Shown here in pieces: positions 41,015-49,392 of a DNA stretch of 64,000 bases. A program made the position numbers and the translations under genes. The stretch's first letter is position 1. Each line of letters begins with the position of its first letter. A model generated the notes under the pieces. That model made no database searches. It saw nothing but the letters and a program-made list of their open reading frames with translations, and was not told the DNA's origin. The stretch comes from Blastomussa wellsi (lineage: Eukaryota > Cnidaria > Anthozoa > Scleractinia > Plerogyridae), in contig OX393573.1 in assembly GCA_947652115.1 (NCBI GenBank), positions 170,001-234,000 of the forward strand, read 5' to 3'.

Positions 41015-42118
41015 GTGTTACCTTCGGTGGGCGTGGGCAGATCTCCCAACGCACCGTCGATGGGAGACCTCATTCACATGGCGTTAACCATGTCGCCTTT
41101 GAGCCCTCATCCCATCGACACCCTCGATTTGGATCGTTTGGATCCGTCTGCAGTGGATCGTCAACAGTTGCAAGCCATGGACGACATACGAGACCAAGAC
41201 ATCATGGCTGCCTTGAGTCCCGCACACGTGGACCAGATGATGCAAAACACCTACGGCACGCCTGGCGTAGGTTCTCCACCCACACCCGTCTTCTCGACTC
41301 CTTCTCCGGCAGGTGTAGGTACACAACCCGCGAGACCCACGGTCCCACACAAGAGCCCTCGTAGGCGTCTTCCCTCGAGAAGCAGTAGCAGCAGCAGCAG
41401 CAGTACACGTAGAAGACCGACGAGAATGAATCAAGACGACTTGCAGCGACAATTGCAACTGTTGTTAAACGATCAAAGTAAATCGGCAGCTGGACGACGC
41501 ATTGCCGGCATCACGACCACCAACACCATCACAACGACCTACAAAGACGGAGGCAGACCGAGCGTGCGACGCACTTCTACGCGAGTGAGCGATATAGATG
41601 GAACGACAGGTCTCACTCTTGAACGGGACCCACGCCAAGTGCCCCTTAGACCGCAAATTATTGTACAAGTTGGACGGACTCTTTTCCATCGTCAATGGTG
41701 GTGTCATCGTCAGATGTTTTACCATTTCAAACGGTGTCACGGTTGTTTGAACGCGTTGGCTTTAATCGTAGTGGCAGCAGGAATCGTCGTGGGTTCCGTG
41801 TTGGAAAACAGTATCCTGATCGCTTGTTTGTCGGCGGCAGGTACCGTGGTCAAGGGATGGATCGATTTCAAAAAGTTTTCGTTCAAAGTCGACATGTGTC
41901 ATTTTGCCTACACCACCTACGACAAGACGTTAATCGAATTGAGAACCTGCGCACGAGGTCTTCCCATGGACGAGTTGGACGGATTCTTGATCAAGATGCA
42001 AACCTTGGACGACACCATCACCGATTTCACCCCGCCCGTGTCCGACAAGTGCATGGGAGACTACGAAAAAACATTTCGTTACGATCACGTGGATAAAGGC
42101 GAGAGTACGACGGTGTGA
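41015..42118 (+). CDS. Polinton protein with two membrane segments
   Basis: The frame opens at a GTG (41015), and its first ATG is at 41060 (MGDLIHMALTMSPLSP). The N-terminal half is Pro/Ser/Arg-rich, with an eight-serine run near 41385-41410. After WWCHRQMFYHFKRCHGC come two hydrophobic helices (LNALALIVVAAGIVVGS and ILIACLSAAGTVVKGW), then a conserved-looking helical tail (FKKFSFKVDMCHFAYTTYDK). A Trp-His basic stretch before a two-helix hairpin resembles SLATT-like 2TM proteins and membrane proteins I associate with other Polintons; this is a pattern judgement only. Expected location is a membrane. No break is evident. Confidence 0.65.
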   Translation: MLPSVGVGRSPNAPSMGDLIHMALTMSPLSPHPIDTLDLDRLDPSAVDRQQLQAMDDIRDQDIMAALSPAHVDQMMQNTYGTPGVGSPPTPVFSTPSPAGVGTQPARPTVPHKSPRRRLPSRSSSSSSSSTRRRPTRMNQDDLQRQLQLLLNDQSKSAAGRRIAGITTTNTITTTYKDGGRPSVRRTSTRVSDIDGTTGLTLERDPRQVPLRPQIIVQVGRTLFHRQWWCHRQMFYHFKRCHGCLNALALIVVAAGIVVGSVLENSILIACLSAAGTVVKGWIDFKKFSFKVDMCHFAYTTYDKTLIELRTCARGLPMDELDGFLIKMQTLDDTITDFTPPVSDKCMGDYEKTFRYDHVDKGESTTV

Positions 42119-42133
42119 GAATCAGTTTCGGCA

Positions 42134-42418
42134 ATGAAGGGGAGACGAACAGGTCGTGGTAGAAGAACAACGCGAAAGAGACAAAAAGGAGGACTCTTTC
42201 CCCTGGCGGCACTCATTCCAGCTTTGGTGGCCGGAGGAAAGGCCATAGCAACGGGTGCTCTGTCCGGAGCTGCAGGGTACGGTGCGAAAAAAGGATTGGA
42301 AGCGTTAGAAAGAAGAAGAAAAAGAAAACGAAAAGCCCCATCACGGTCACAATTGAGTTCTGGAGCCAAGAAACAGGCCAAAGTCATCTCGCGCATCGTA
42401 AAAGGCTCTGCGGGATGA
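42134..42418 (+). CDS. Small basic protein with KGG site and hydrophobic core (pX/pVII-like)
   Basis: 94 residues. A basic N-terminus (MKGRRTGRGRRTTRKRQKGG) is followed by a hydrophobic, Ala/Gly-rich segment (FPLAALIPALVAGGKAIATG) and a Lys/Arg-rich tail. The layout is that of adenovirus-type core precursors, in which a basic leader is cut at a Gly-Gly site. Its stop overlaps the next ATG as ATGA. Confidence 0.65.
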   Translation: MKGRRTGRGRRTTRKRQKGGLFPLAALIPALVAGGKAIATGALSGAAGYGAKKGLEALERRRKRKRKAPSRSQLSSGAKKQAKVISRIVKGSAG

Positions 42419-43065
42419 AAAGGAGGCCTAAGACACGACACAGAAGACGACAACGAGGCGGTGCACTACAAAGGCAAGTTGACACAGAGCGCACTATTGA
42501 ACAAGGCGGCTCGATTGTCTGCCGAGAAACAGTTGTTGGAGAAACACTTACCTCCGGGTCTGGCCGTGAAGAAAACCAAACCGATTGCAAGGAAGTGGGT
42601 AAACTCGGCCGACGCATCCGACGAGGACCCGTGACCGTTCGCAGTGCACCCGACGATGACGACGACGACGACGTACTCTTAAACGCCCCTTTGGAAAACA
42701 TGCTGAAACAAATCGTCAAAGCCAACAAGGCGACAGCTGCAGCGGCAGCAACAGCAGCAACGCCCGCCGTCGTCGTTAAAAAGGAATCCTCGACGCAATC
42801 CAAATCAGTTCCACGCAAGAAAACGATCAAACGACAACCTGCCACACCGTCCACGTCACACGCAGACCAAGGACCAAAATCGACTTTAAAAGAAAAACTG
42901 ACAGGTCTGTTCAAGAGGAAGAGAAAGACAGAAGCCGAGCGATTGAAACCGGCACCCGAGTGGGAAGATTGGCACAAAGGCAAGAAACCTAGACGTCCGT
43001 TAGAGCCCGAGTATGACGAAACCGACGAAGAAGAGTCGTACGAGGAAGAGGAAGACGACGACTAG
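42415..43065 (+). pseudogene. Basic/acidic virion-type protein, probably frame-disturbed
   Basis: The open frame starts MKRRPKTRHRRRQRGG and ends in a long acidic tail (YDETDEEESYEEEEDDD), with an Ala-rich middle. Between about 42455 and 42640 a different frame reads more like protein (LTQSALLNKAARLSAEKQL, KTKPIARKWVN) and stops at 42630. Two compensating indels are therefore likely. The function is unknown; composition and position suggest a DNA-binding core or tail protein. Confidence 0.5.
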
Positions 43066-43375
43066 TGGATGGGGATTCGACATCCAGAAATTACTGGCAA
43101 AAACCGGCATGGAATTTCATTGGCCCGGATATCAGTTCATGGGACCTGGCACTCATTTGAAAAAGAGACTAAAACGAGGCGACAAGGGCATCAATCGTCT
43201 GGATCGGATTGCAAGAACCCACGACATCGATTATTCTCGTGCCAAGAACCTACAAGACAAGTGGGTAGCGGACGCTAAGATGATAAGGGCGATCAACAAG
43301 TTACCCGGCAAGAAAACCATGACAGAACGCATCGTAAGACGTATCATGCAAGCCAAGAAAAAACTAAAGTTGTAA
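43064..43375 (+). CDS. Phospholipase A2-motif protein (parvovirus VP1-like)
   Basis: The frame reads GWGFDIQKLLAKTGMEFHWP, then YQFMGPGTHL (Ca-binding-loop-like Gly-Pro-Gly), then NRLDRIARTHDIDYSRA with the His-Asp-x-x-Tyr catalytic motif of PLA2 enzymes. It ends with a Lys-rich tail. In parvovirus VP1 and some adintoviruses such a domain breaches the endosomal membrane during entry. No ATG fits well: the in-frame ATG at 43013 lies inside the acidic tail of the previous gene, and the next is at 43108. The start may be lost or reached by splicing or frameshift. The stop overlaps AATAAA. Confidence 0.75.
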   Translation, partial: SGWGFDIQKLLAKTGMEFHWPGYQFMGPGTHLKKRLKRGDKGINRLDRIARTHDIDYSRAKNLQDKWVADAKMIRAINKLPGKKTMTERIVRRIMQAKKKLKL

Positions 43376-43379
43376 TAAA
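43374..43379 (+). terminator. Poly(A) signal overlapping the PLA2-gene stop
   Basis: TGTAATAAAG: the TAA stop at 43373-43375 shares two bases with AATAAA. It marks the likely end of the ATPase-to-PLA2 block. A GT-rich stretch follows (ACAATTGTTGTAG). Confidence 0.6.
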
Positions 43380-43540
43380 GTATTTTATTGACAATTGTTG
43401 TAGTTCGAAAAATATTTACATCGTTTGCAATTAAAAAAATGTTCTTCAACAAGTGAGTTCCTTATATAGTGTGTTGAACCTCTCATAGGGGGATACCCCC
43501 CATCCGCCATACCCTTGGTATCACGTGACCTGTTTTGATT

Positions 43541-43550
43541 TTATATAAGG
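43541..43550 (+). promoter_or_regulatory. TATA box before the right-end genes
   Basis: TTTTATATAAGGCATTCG lies about 65 bp upstream of the ATG at 43611, preceded by TATCACGTGACC (an E-box-like palindrome) at 43519. The region between the previous poly(A) signal and this box is non-coding. Confidence 0.7.
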
Positions 43551-43610
43551 CATTCGCTTCCATCCCACACCACCATTTACCCTTTGAAGCTGAGTTGATT
43601 AAAAGTAAGT

Positions 43611-43868
43611 ATGGCATTTGAAAAAGAACTTTTGTGGGAAACGTATAATGAAGCGACGACGTTAATGGAGTTGAAGTTGGACGCTAACAAGGAGAATTGT
43701 CAAGGTGACCGCTACCAAGACATGTTTGATTTGATTCAAGATGGAGCAGTCTTGCTTGACAGGATAAGTCGCTTGTCATGGGACGCAGGCGTGGATGACC
43801 CTGAAGTGCTCTCTCTGTGGAACGACTTGCTTGTGTGGGCAGAGGCATTCGATGCGTTGGACCCTTGA
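43611..43868 (+). CDS. Orphan acidic 85-residue protein at the right end
   Basis: MAFEKELLWETYNEATTLM ... VLSLWNDLLVWAEAFDALD. It is acidic and predicted all-helical. It has its own TATA box. GTAAGTATGG around the start also matches a splice donor (AAG/GTAAGT at 43604), so a spliced form is possible. No family is recognised. Right-end genes of such elements are often lineage-specific accessory genes. Confidence 0.6.
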   Translation: MAFEKELLWETYNEATTLMELKLDANKENCQGDRYQDMFDLIQDGAVLLDRISRLSWDAGVDDPEVLSLWNDLLVWAEAFDALDP

Positions 43869-43919
43869 TGGAACATTTTATTGTGTCACCATTTTGATTT
43901 TTGTTTTCTTTTGTCAGTC

Positions 43920-44210
43920 ATGTCTTGTAGAAATTTACCATCCTGCTGTGTGGTCTGTGACAAGGAACCTCCCACGTGTACACAACCTCTTCACAGAATG
44001 CACAATGCTCATCATGAGAAGTTCGTGAAAGAAATCAAATGGGGCGAGATAACAGCGAAGTGGGGTGGTCGCGTTTTCTTGACTTGTTGCGGTTCCATTT
44101 ACGGAGAGTATTATGACAGAGAGGAGTGGAACTTTACAACCGTGTTTTTAGGTGAGAATCTTGATGCAGCACTCGCTCGTATAAAATTTGTGAAGACTTT
44201 TATTTTGTAA
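43920..44210 (+). CDS. Orphan Cys-rich 96-residue protein at the right end
   Basis: MSCRNLPSCCVVCDKEPPTC with clustered Cys and His (HRMHNAHHEKF), then KWGEITAKWGGRVFLTCCGS. Zinc binding is plausible from CxxC-type spacing, but no known fold is recognised. It ends at 44210 inside the first of two direct repeats. Intact as far as can be seen. Confidence 0.55.
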   Translation: MSCRNLPSCCVVCDKEPPTCTQPLHRMHNAHHEKFVKEIKWGEITAKWGGRVFLTCCGSIYGEYYDREEWNFTTVFLGENLDAALARIKFVKTFIL

Positions 44211-44312
44211 ACGTTTGTAGAATCATTGTCACGTTTGCAAAAAACATCTGTGATTTGTTGATGTAGCACACGCTCGTATAAAATTCGTGAAGACTTTTAT
44301 TTTGCAAGCGAT
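44162..44312 (+). repeat. Two direct 49-bp repeats
   Basis: GATGCAGCACTCGCTCGTAT and about 29 further bases at 44162-44210 recur at 44262-44311 with four changes. The first copy encodes the last residues of the Cys-rich protein. Each contains GTATAAAA. ACGTTTGTAGA-type segments recur between and after them. Confidence 0.8.
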
Positions 44313-44436
44313 TGTCACGTTTTGAAAATTTGTAAACGTTAGAAATGAATGGATGTATAATAGGAGAATTGTAATTAAAACAATTTTACACGTTTGAAAA
44401 AATCTCTGTGTGATTTTATTCTACGTATGTAGCACT

Positions 44437-44905
44437 CGCTCCCTTAAGGAGTGGGGGACCGGAAAGCCATTACGTCATCTCGTTGCTGATTGGTTCCGCC
44501 GTATCGAGGCCGTGACGTCATCTCGTCGCTGATTGGTTCGTTCCACCTCGAGGCTGTCTCTACCCATATAATGCCGCGCTCAGCAACATTCTTCCTTTTT
44601 ACAACATGGCCCCTTCACAGTCAGGACCTCTGCGCTCCACGCGTCTACGCCGTGACGTCATCCCATTATCGATTTTTATCGATTACGGCTCGCCCTGGAA
44701 ATCCGTGAGACGGGTCCAGATCCTCTGTCGAGGGCTGGGGCGCAGTTTTCCACTCATGGGCGCCGCCATCTTGGAACTACGACCGCTTAAAAAGTTCGTC
44801 TCATGGGTAATTTTCTGAGACGCTTTCTGGTTGGTCGAGACGCGTCACGTGTGCTGTATGCTGCTCTGTGATTGGTTACGGACCCATTAAGCCACCTATA
44901 CTACT
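44437..44905 (-). repeat. Right terminal inverted repeat (469 bp)
   Basis: Read on the - strand it begins AGTAGTATAGGTGGCTTAAT and ends near AAGGGAGCG at 44437. It is the fuller of the two arms: it keeps about 240 bp missing from the left arm, including a second GATGACGTCA-type block and AACCAATCAGCGACGAG repeats. Confidence 0.93.
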
Positions 44906-44911
44906 CTTCCC
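44906..44911 (+). repeat. Target-site duplication, right copy (CTTCCC)
   Basis: Identical to 32089-32094. The flank continues AGGAAATTTCTGTACCATTC, which resembles TTTCTGTACC and AATTTCCGG segments left of the element, so the provirus sits in an older repeat. Confidence 0.93.
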
Positions 44912-45399
44912 AGGAAATTTCTGTACCATTCGCTCTGGTTCCCAAATTTCCGGTATTTATTTGGCACAATGGAAAGCGCCCATTAATTTCCTCGCAAAAA
45001 GAGTGTTAGCATTTCATCTGTAGCCATTCAATCCCGTTGCAATAAGCAGTAAAACATGCATCCATGAATAAAGAGATATCACATTAGTCATTGCAATCGT
45101 AGTTAATACTCTAATAATATTTTAGCATGCAGCAAAAAGGAATTAAAAGGTGGACAGTTCTTAAACCTGGTTTCCACTAGCGACGGAATCGGGAGTCAAA
45201 AGGACGCTTACGACCTAGTGAAAATCGAAAGCAGAGTCATAAGCACGACGAAATCGGAGTCGGAAGAATCAAAACGTTTCCATTTTCTTCCGATTCTTCT
45301 TATAATTCCGTCGCTTACGATCTTGTGAAAACTAGATTGTCACAGTCGCAAGCAGAAGCGGAAGAATAAACGAATCACAATGCTAGTTTCAGGCACTCC

Positions 45400-45580
45400 G
45401 GAAGCCATAAAGCGAGTTAAACCATTTGTCCCGCAATCCACCATACTCAGCATACATAACTCAATAGTTCAATCTCATTTTGATTACTGCAGCCTAGTCT
45501 GGGGCAATTGAAGCAAAACATTATCTAACAAGCTAAAAAAACTACAAAACCGTGCTACACGAGTAATAACTTCATCGGAT
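45400..45580 (+). pseudogene. LINE reverse transcriptase C-terminal remnant
   Basis: The + frame reads KRVKPFVPQSTILSIHNSIV, SHFDYCSLVWGN, a stop, then KLKKLQNRATRVITSS. This is the conserved region downstream of the polymerase palm in CR1/Jockey-type LINEs. It is interrupted by a TGA at about 45510 and ends near 45580. Confidence 0.85.
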
Positions 45581-45667
45581 CAATGACGTTGATGTCGATT
45601 TCTTGTTTCATAATACTTGCAATCTCAACGTCAAATTCAGAAAGCCCTAATGGTTAATTTTCAAACA

Positions 45668-45847
45668 TCTTGAAGCCAGGAGGAAGGCATAATAAAAAAC
45701 TGTGCCATTTATGATCGTTTATCTCGGGACATAATTAACCATTCGGGGTATATCATGGTGTTGCATAAATTATTGTTGGTTAATTATGTCCCAAGATAAA
45801 TGATCATAAATGGCACAGTTTTTGATGCCTTCCTTCTGGCTTCAAGA
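45668..45847. mobile_element. Foldback MITE
   Basis: Arms of about 70 bp: TCTTGAAGCCAGGAGGAAGG ... GGGACATAATTAACCA on the left, and the reverse complement ending CTTCTGGCTTCAAGA on the right, with a spacer of about 40 bp. It interrupts the region just after the LINE remnant. Confidence 0.88.
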
Positions 45848-46590
45848 AGTCCGAAAATTAAAGCCTGCGTAAGCTTCAACCAAGAACTGGTGAATCATTT
45901 ATTTGTGTTAATGCCCGAAAAATTCCAGAATCACAAATATGGCATATATTTGCAGTTTTCGACTTGTGATTGGTGAAGTGGCCAAATTTGGTGCATTTTG
46001 TCGATGTCCAAGCCGAACGTCAGTCGGATTGGCTAATCCTCGTCCATCCTCCGCAAAGCCCCAGTATTGCTGCGGGGAAACGTATAATGAAGCTTTATAC
46101 TGAGGTATAAAAGGTTATCACTAATCTTAAACGACTCATTTAATTTAAGTCTATTAATACTGTGCTCCTTGCAGCTAATAGCGTCATTCTTTGAATTTTC
46201 AGACGACCCATCTACAACTGCTGATTAAAAAAGAAACCTTATCGTTTTTGACCTTATTAGAAGTAACGTAGATGTCACCATTATGGAATTTTTGGCAAAT
46301 AAACGATTAAGGGCGGAGTCATTAGCGCAAGCAATCTAGTGAAGACAGTGAAAATCAAACCGTCCCAAGTCGCAAGTGGAAGGGAAAGAATACAACAATT
46401 AAATTTGCTTGTTTGCGATTGGTTAGTCCCTTCAGCTTACGACTCCTACTCACAATGTAGTCTTGTAGTCGTAAGAGGTCGGGGTCTTAAGCGGAACGGT
46501 ACGAAATTGGAAACGTTGTGATTCTTCCGTCTCTGATTCCGTGGTGCTTATGACTCCGCTTACAACTGCCATTTTCGATTTTCATTAAGT

Positions 46591-47045
46591 CACAAGAGCT
46601 CTTACGACTCGATCTCATGACAGTACCCCCCATCCTCAGGGACCATAATTAGGGACCCTAACCCTAAGTCACAAGAGCTCTTACGACTCGATCTCATGAC
46701 AGTACCCCATCCTCGGGGACCATCATCAGGGACCCTAAGACACAAGAGCTCTTACGACTCGATCTCATGACAGTACCCCCATCCTCAGGGGCCATCATTA
46801 GGAACCCTAAGTCACAAGAGCTCTTACGACTCGATCTCATGACAGTACCCCATCCTCAGGGACCATCACTAGGGACCCTAAGACACAAGAGCTCTTACGA
46901 CTCGATCTCATGACAGTACCACCCATCCTCAGGGACCATCATTAGGGACCCTAAGACACAAGAGCTCTTACGGCTCGATCTCATGACAGTACCCCCCATC
47001 CTCAGGGACCATCATTAGGGACCCAAGAGCTCTTACGACTCGATC
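46591..47045 (+). repeat. About 72-bp tandem array (6 copies plus a partial)
   Basis: Each unit contains CACAAGAGCTCTTACGACTC, CTCATGACAGTACC, CATCCTCAGG and AGGGACCCTAAG. Starts are near 46591, 46670, 46741, 46813, 46884 and 46957. The unit core (AAGAGCTCTTACGACTC) also matches the edge of a larger diverged repeat at 45170-46590 rich in GACTCCG and AAGTCGCAAG motifs. Confidence 0.9.
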
Positions 47046-48984
47046 CGACTCCGTCCAACGCTAAACTAACCTTCAATCAACGAATAGAAGCTTGGGAAGA
47101 GTTTGCTGTGCGTCACTCATGACAGTACCACCATTTGTTTACGTTAATTAAATTCTGAGTTTGTTTTCTTTCGAAATGAAACATCAATCAAATTATTGAT
47201 ACCTCTTCTAAAAGGTCAGTTTGTTAAAATAATTTCAGGGATCATCATTAGAAATGCGAAGAAGGAGGGGGGAAGGGAAAGTACAAAACGAAATATCCTG
47301 CATTACAAAGGAACTAAAAAAAATAACCTGCATGGGTTAAAAAATTGTGCACTCCTGCTGGTTTTACATGTGAAAAGTAACATACCATTCCAGAAAGTCC
47401 TCCCCTCCCCTGGCAGTAGTAAGGTCTCACATGAATGTCTCGATGCCCTGCGTGACAACAATAAAACAAACAAAATAAATAAAACAGGAAAAAAACAGGA
47501 ACAATGCCCCAAAACAATAGCAACTGCTACCAGTAGCATTACAAGCTTAGGAGAGCTGCTACGCTACCAATTTAATGCCCTCCTGCAGATGCCAGCAATG
47601 ACCTCACCAATAAACTAATTGTAAGGAAATACCACATGTCGTGTCACGTGATCAGAATGATTCAAGACAAAGTCTTGCCGTCAACTCATTCCCGTCTAAC
47701 AAACCTGAGGAGTTCATTTGATTGAGATTGCTGTAAATGTGTTATATTCTCATTACCTGTACGTCTAACCATACAACGATTTCTTGAGACATGAGGAGAA
47801 GTGAAGAGTTGATCGCTGTCACTGAAATATTAGATGAGTCAGAGTAAGTCAAGAACTCATGTACATCGCCCTAAAAGCAAACAACCTGTCTGGACAGGAA
47901 CAAATTTTAATTGTCAAAACGTAGAAAACTTCAAAGATCCTTCCATCGCGATGCCTTGAGGCAGGACAGGTTTACATCATCGAATTTTTATTTTCTCTTT
48001 GACGAAAAATGTAATGAAAGATATAAATTGTATTGTTAACAGTATTCAGTTGTTTTGGGGAATGTGCTGTAATAATCGTCGCAAGACAATGTGTACATTT
48101 GCATACAAGACATTTCAAAACTTGTCCGCTTGTGCGAATGGGTCCTAACTGAACAAAACCTATAAACAAATGCTAATGGTTTTCGCTGTGGCCTTATGCT
48201 CCACTCAAGGAACAAAGAGGATGAATGAATGAATGAATGGTTTTCGCTGTAAGTGATACTTGTTGCTAACATGCGAAAGGTTAATGGATTCGGAGTAAAC
48301 TGAACGAACTTCAAATGAAGTATTTATAGCCTTAAATGGAAGAGATATATTGGTTTCAGCTTTCCAAACGGCACGCAATGTTCCATGTTTGTCTGCACTC
48401 CTTGACATTCCAAGCCAAATGATATCATCGTAAGTGTGTTAAGACAGCAATGTCACGTATCGTATGGCATGGTTACGCTCTCGGCAACACCTGTTCAACA
48501 TCTCGTCCGAGTCACTGAAAACACTCATACAAAGCAATTTGCGTGAATTTGTAGCTAAGCTTACAAAATTTCTTCGAAACTCCTTTTGTCAGAAATTGCC
48601 CGCCCAACCTCATTTCGGAGTTAAAATTCTTTTGTATTTTGTACATGCAGACGAGGCTTGGCGGGGAGATTAGCATAAGCATAAAAGAATAACGGCAGTG
48701 TGAGAAATGTCTATTTTCCTGAATCTGCGCCTGGTTTACTCATTCTTTTTTTTATTTTTTGTATTTTATTTCTGTTGGATACTAGAAAATGGTAAATTTC
48801 GAGTTTATTCCCTTCTTTGTTTTGTATCTGTCCCACGTGTGAATCCATTAACAAATTACCAATTACCAACCCCTCCCTCTTTACCAGCTGTAATTATATA
48901 GATTAAAGGGCCGTAGTCAACCTACGCCATTTAAAATTTTCGATGCCATCGAAATTATGGAAATTGTGTGGTGAAGTGTAATCT
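47046..48984. other. Intergenic, no gene recognised
   Basis: No recognisable coding domain on either strand. A short GAAT microsatellite (about 48220-48240) and poly-A-rich stretches are visible. Confidence 0.4.
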
Positions 48985-49392
48985 TAGGCTACGTCCACAC
49001 TAAGCCGGATAAATGTGAAAACGGCGTTTTCGCCACGAAAGCGGATAAAATGTTTTTTGTCCACATTATACCGTTTCCAAATTGTTTCGCCATCGATTTT
49101 GAAACGCTGCCTCGCAAGAAACGCTTTTATTATAATACATGCTAGAACATGCACACATTGTCCGAGCAACGTTATTCGATTGTTTTGATGTCAGCGTTTT
49201 CAAAAAGTTCCGTTTTCGCCGTCCAAACTAACACACCTAGCCAGCGTTTTCAAATTTGTCCACCTTGGAGAGCGTTTTCAAAAAGTTCCGTTTTCGGTGA
49301 CCGAAAACGCCGTTTTAGTGTGGACGGAAGGCTAATCCGGAGAAAAAAAGTTGCGTTTTCAAATTTATCTAGATTAGTGTGGACGTAGCCTT
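48985..49392. mobile_element. MITE with TAGGCTACGTCCACAC ends
   Basis: TTAGGCTACGTCCACACTAA at the left and TTAGTGTGGACGTAGCCTTA at the right are terminal inverted repeats. The interior is rich in GCGTTTTC and AAAACGCCGTTTT motifs in both orientations. There is no coding capacity. Confidence 0.9.

Larger units (their letters stand above)
32095..44905. mobile_element. Polinton/Maverick (adintovirus-like) provirus, 12.8 kb, polymerase deleted
   Basis: Self-contained virus-like transposon: terminal inverted repeats start with AG, there is a 6-bp target duplication, and the set of integrase, minor and major capsid, protease and packaging ATPase genes is present. Most genes are on the + strand. 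The polymerase is on the - strand at the left end and is reduced to its two ends. Base composition is visibly richer in GC than the surrounding AT-rich DNA. Complete Polintons are usually 15-20 kb, and the shorter length fits the loss of the polymerase middle. Frameshifts in integrase, penton-1, major capsid and others show it is an inactive copy. Confidence 0.96.

Noticed and set aside
46650..46665. Telomere-like CCCTAACCCTAA
   Set aside because: Only two units, within the 72-bp array; not a telomeric tract.
47196..47618. 140-residue + frame
   Set aside because: No recognisable domain, Lys/Asn-rich composition as expected of AT-rich DNA, no splice or promoter context.
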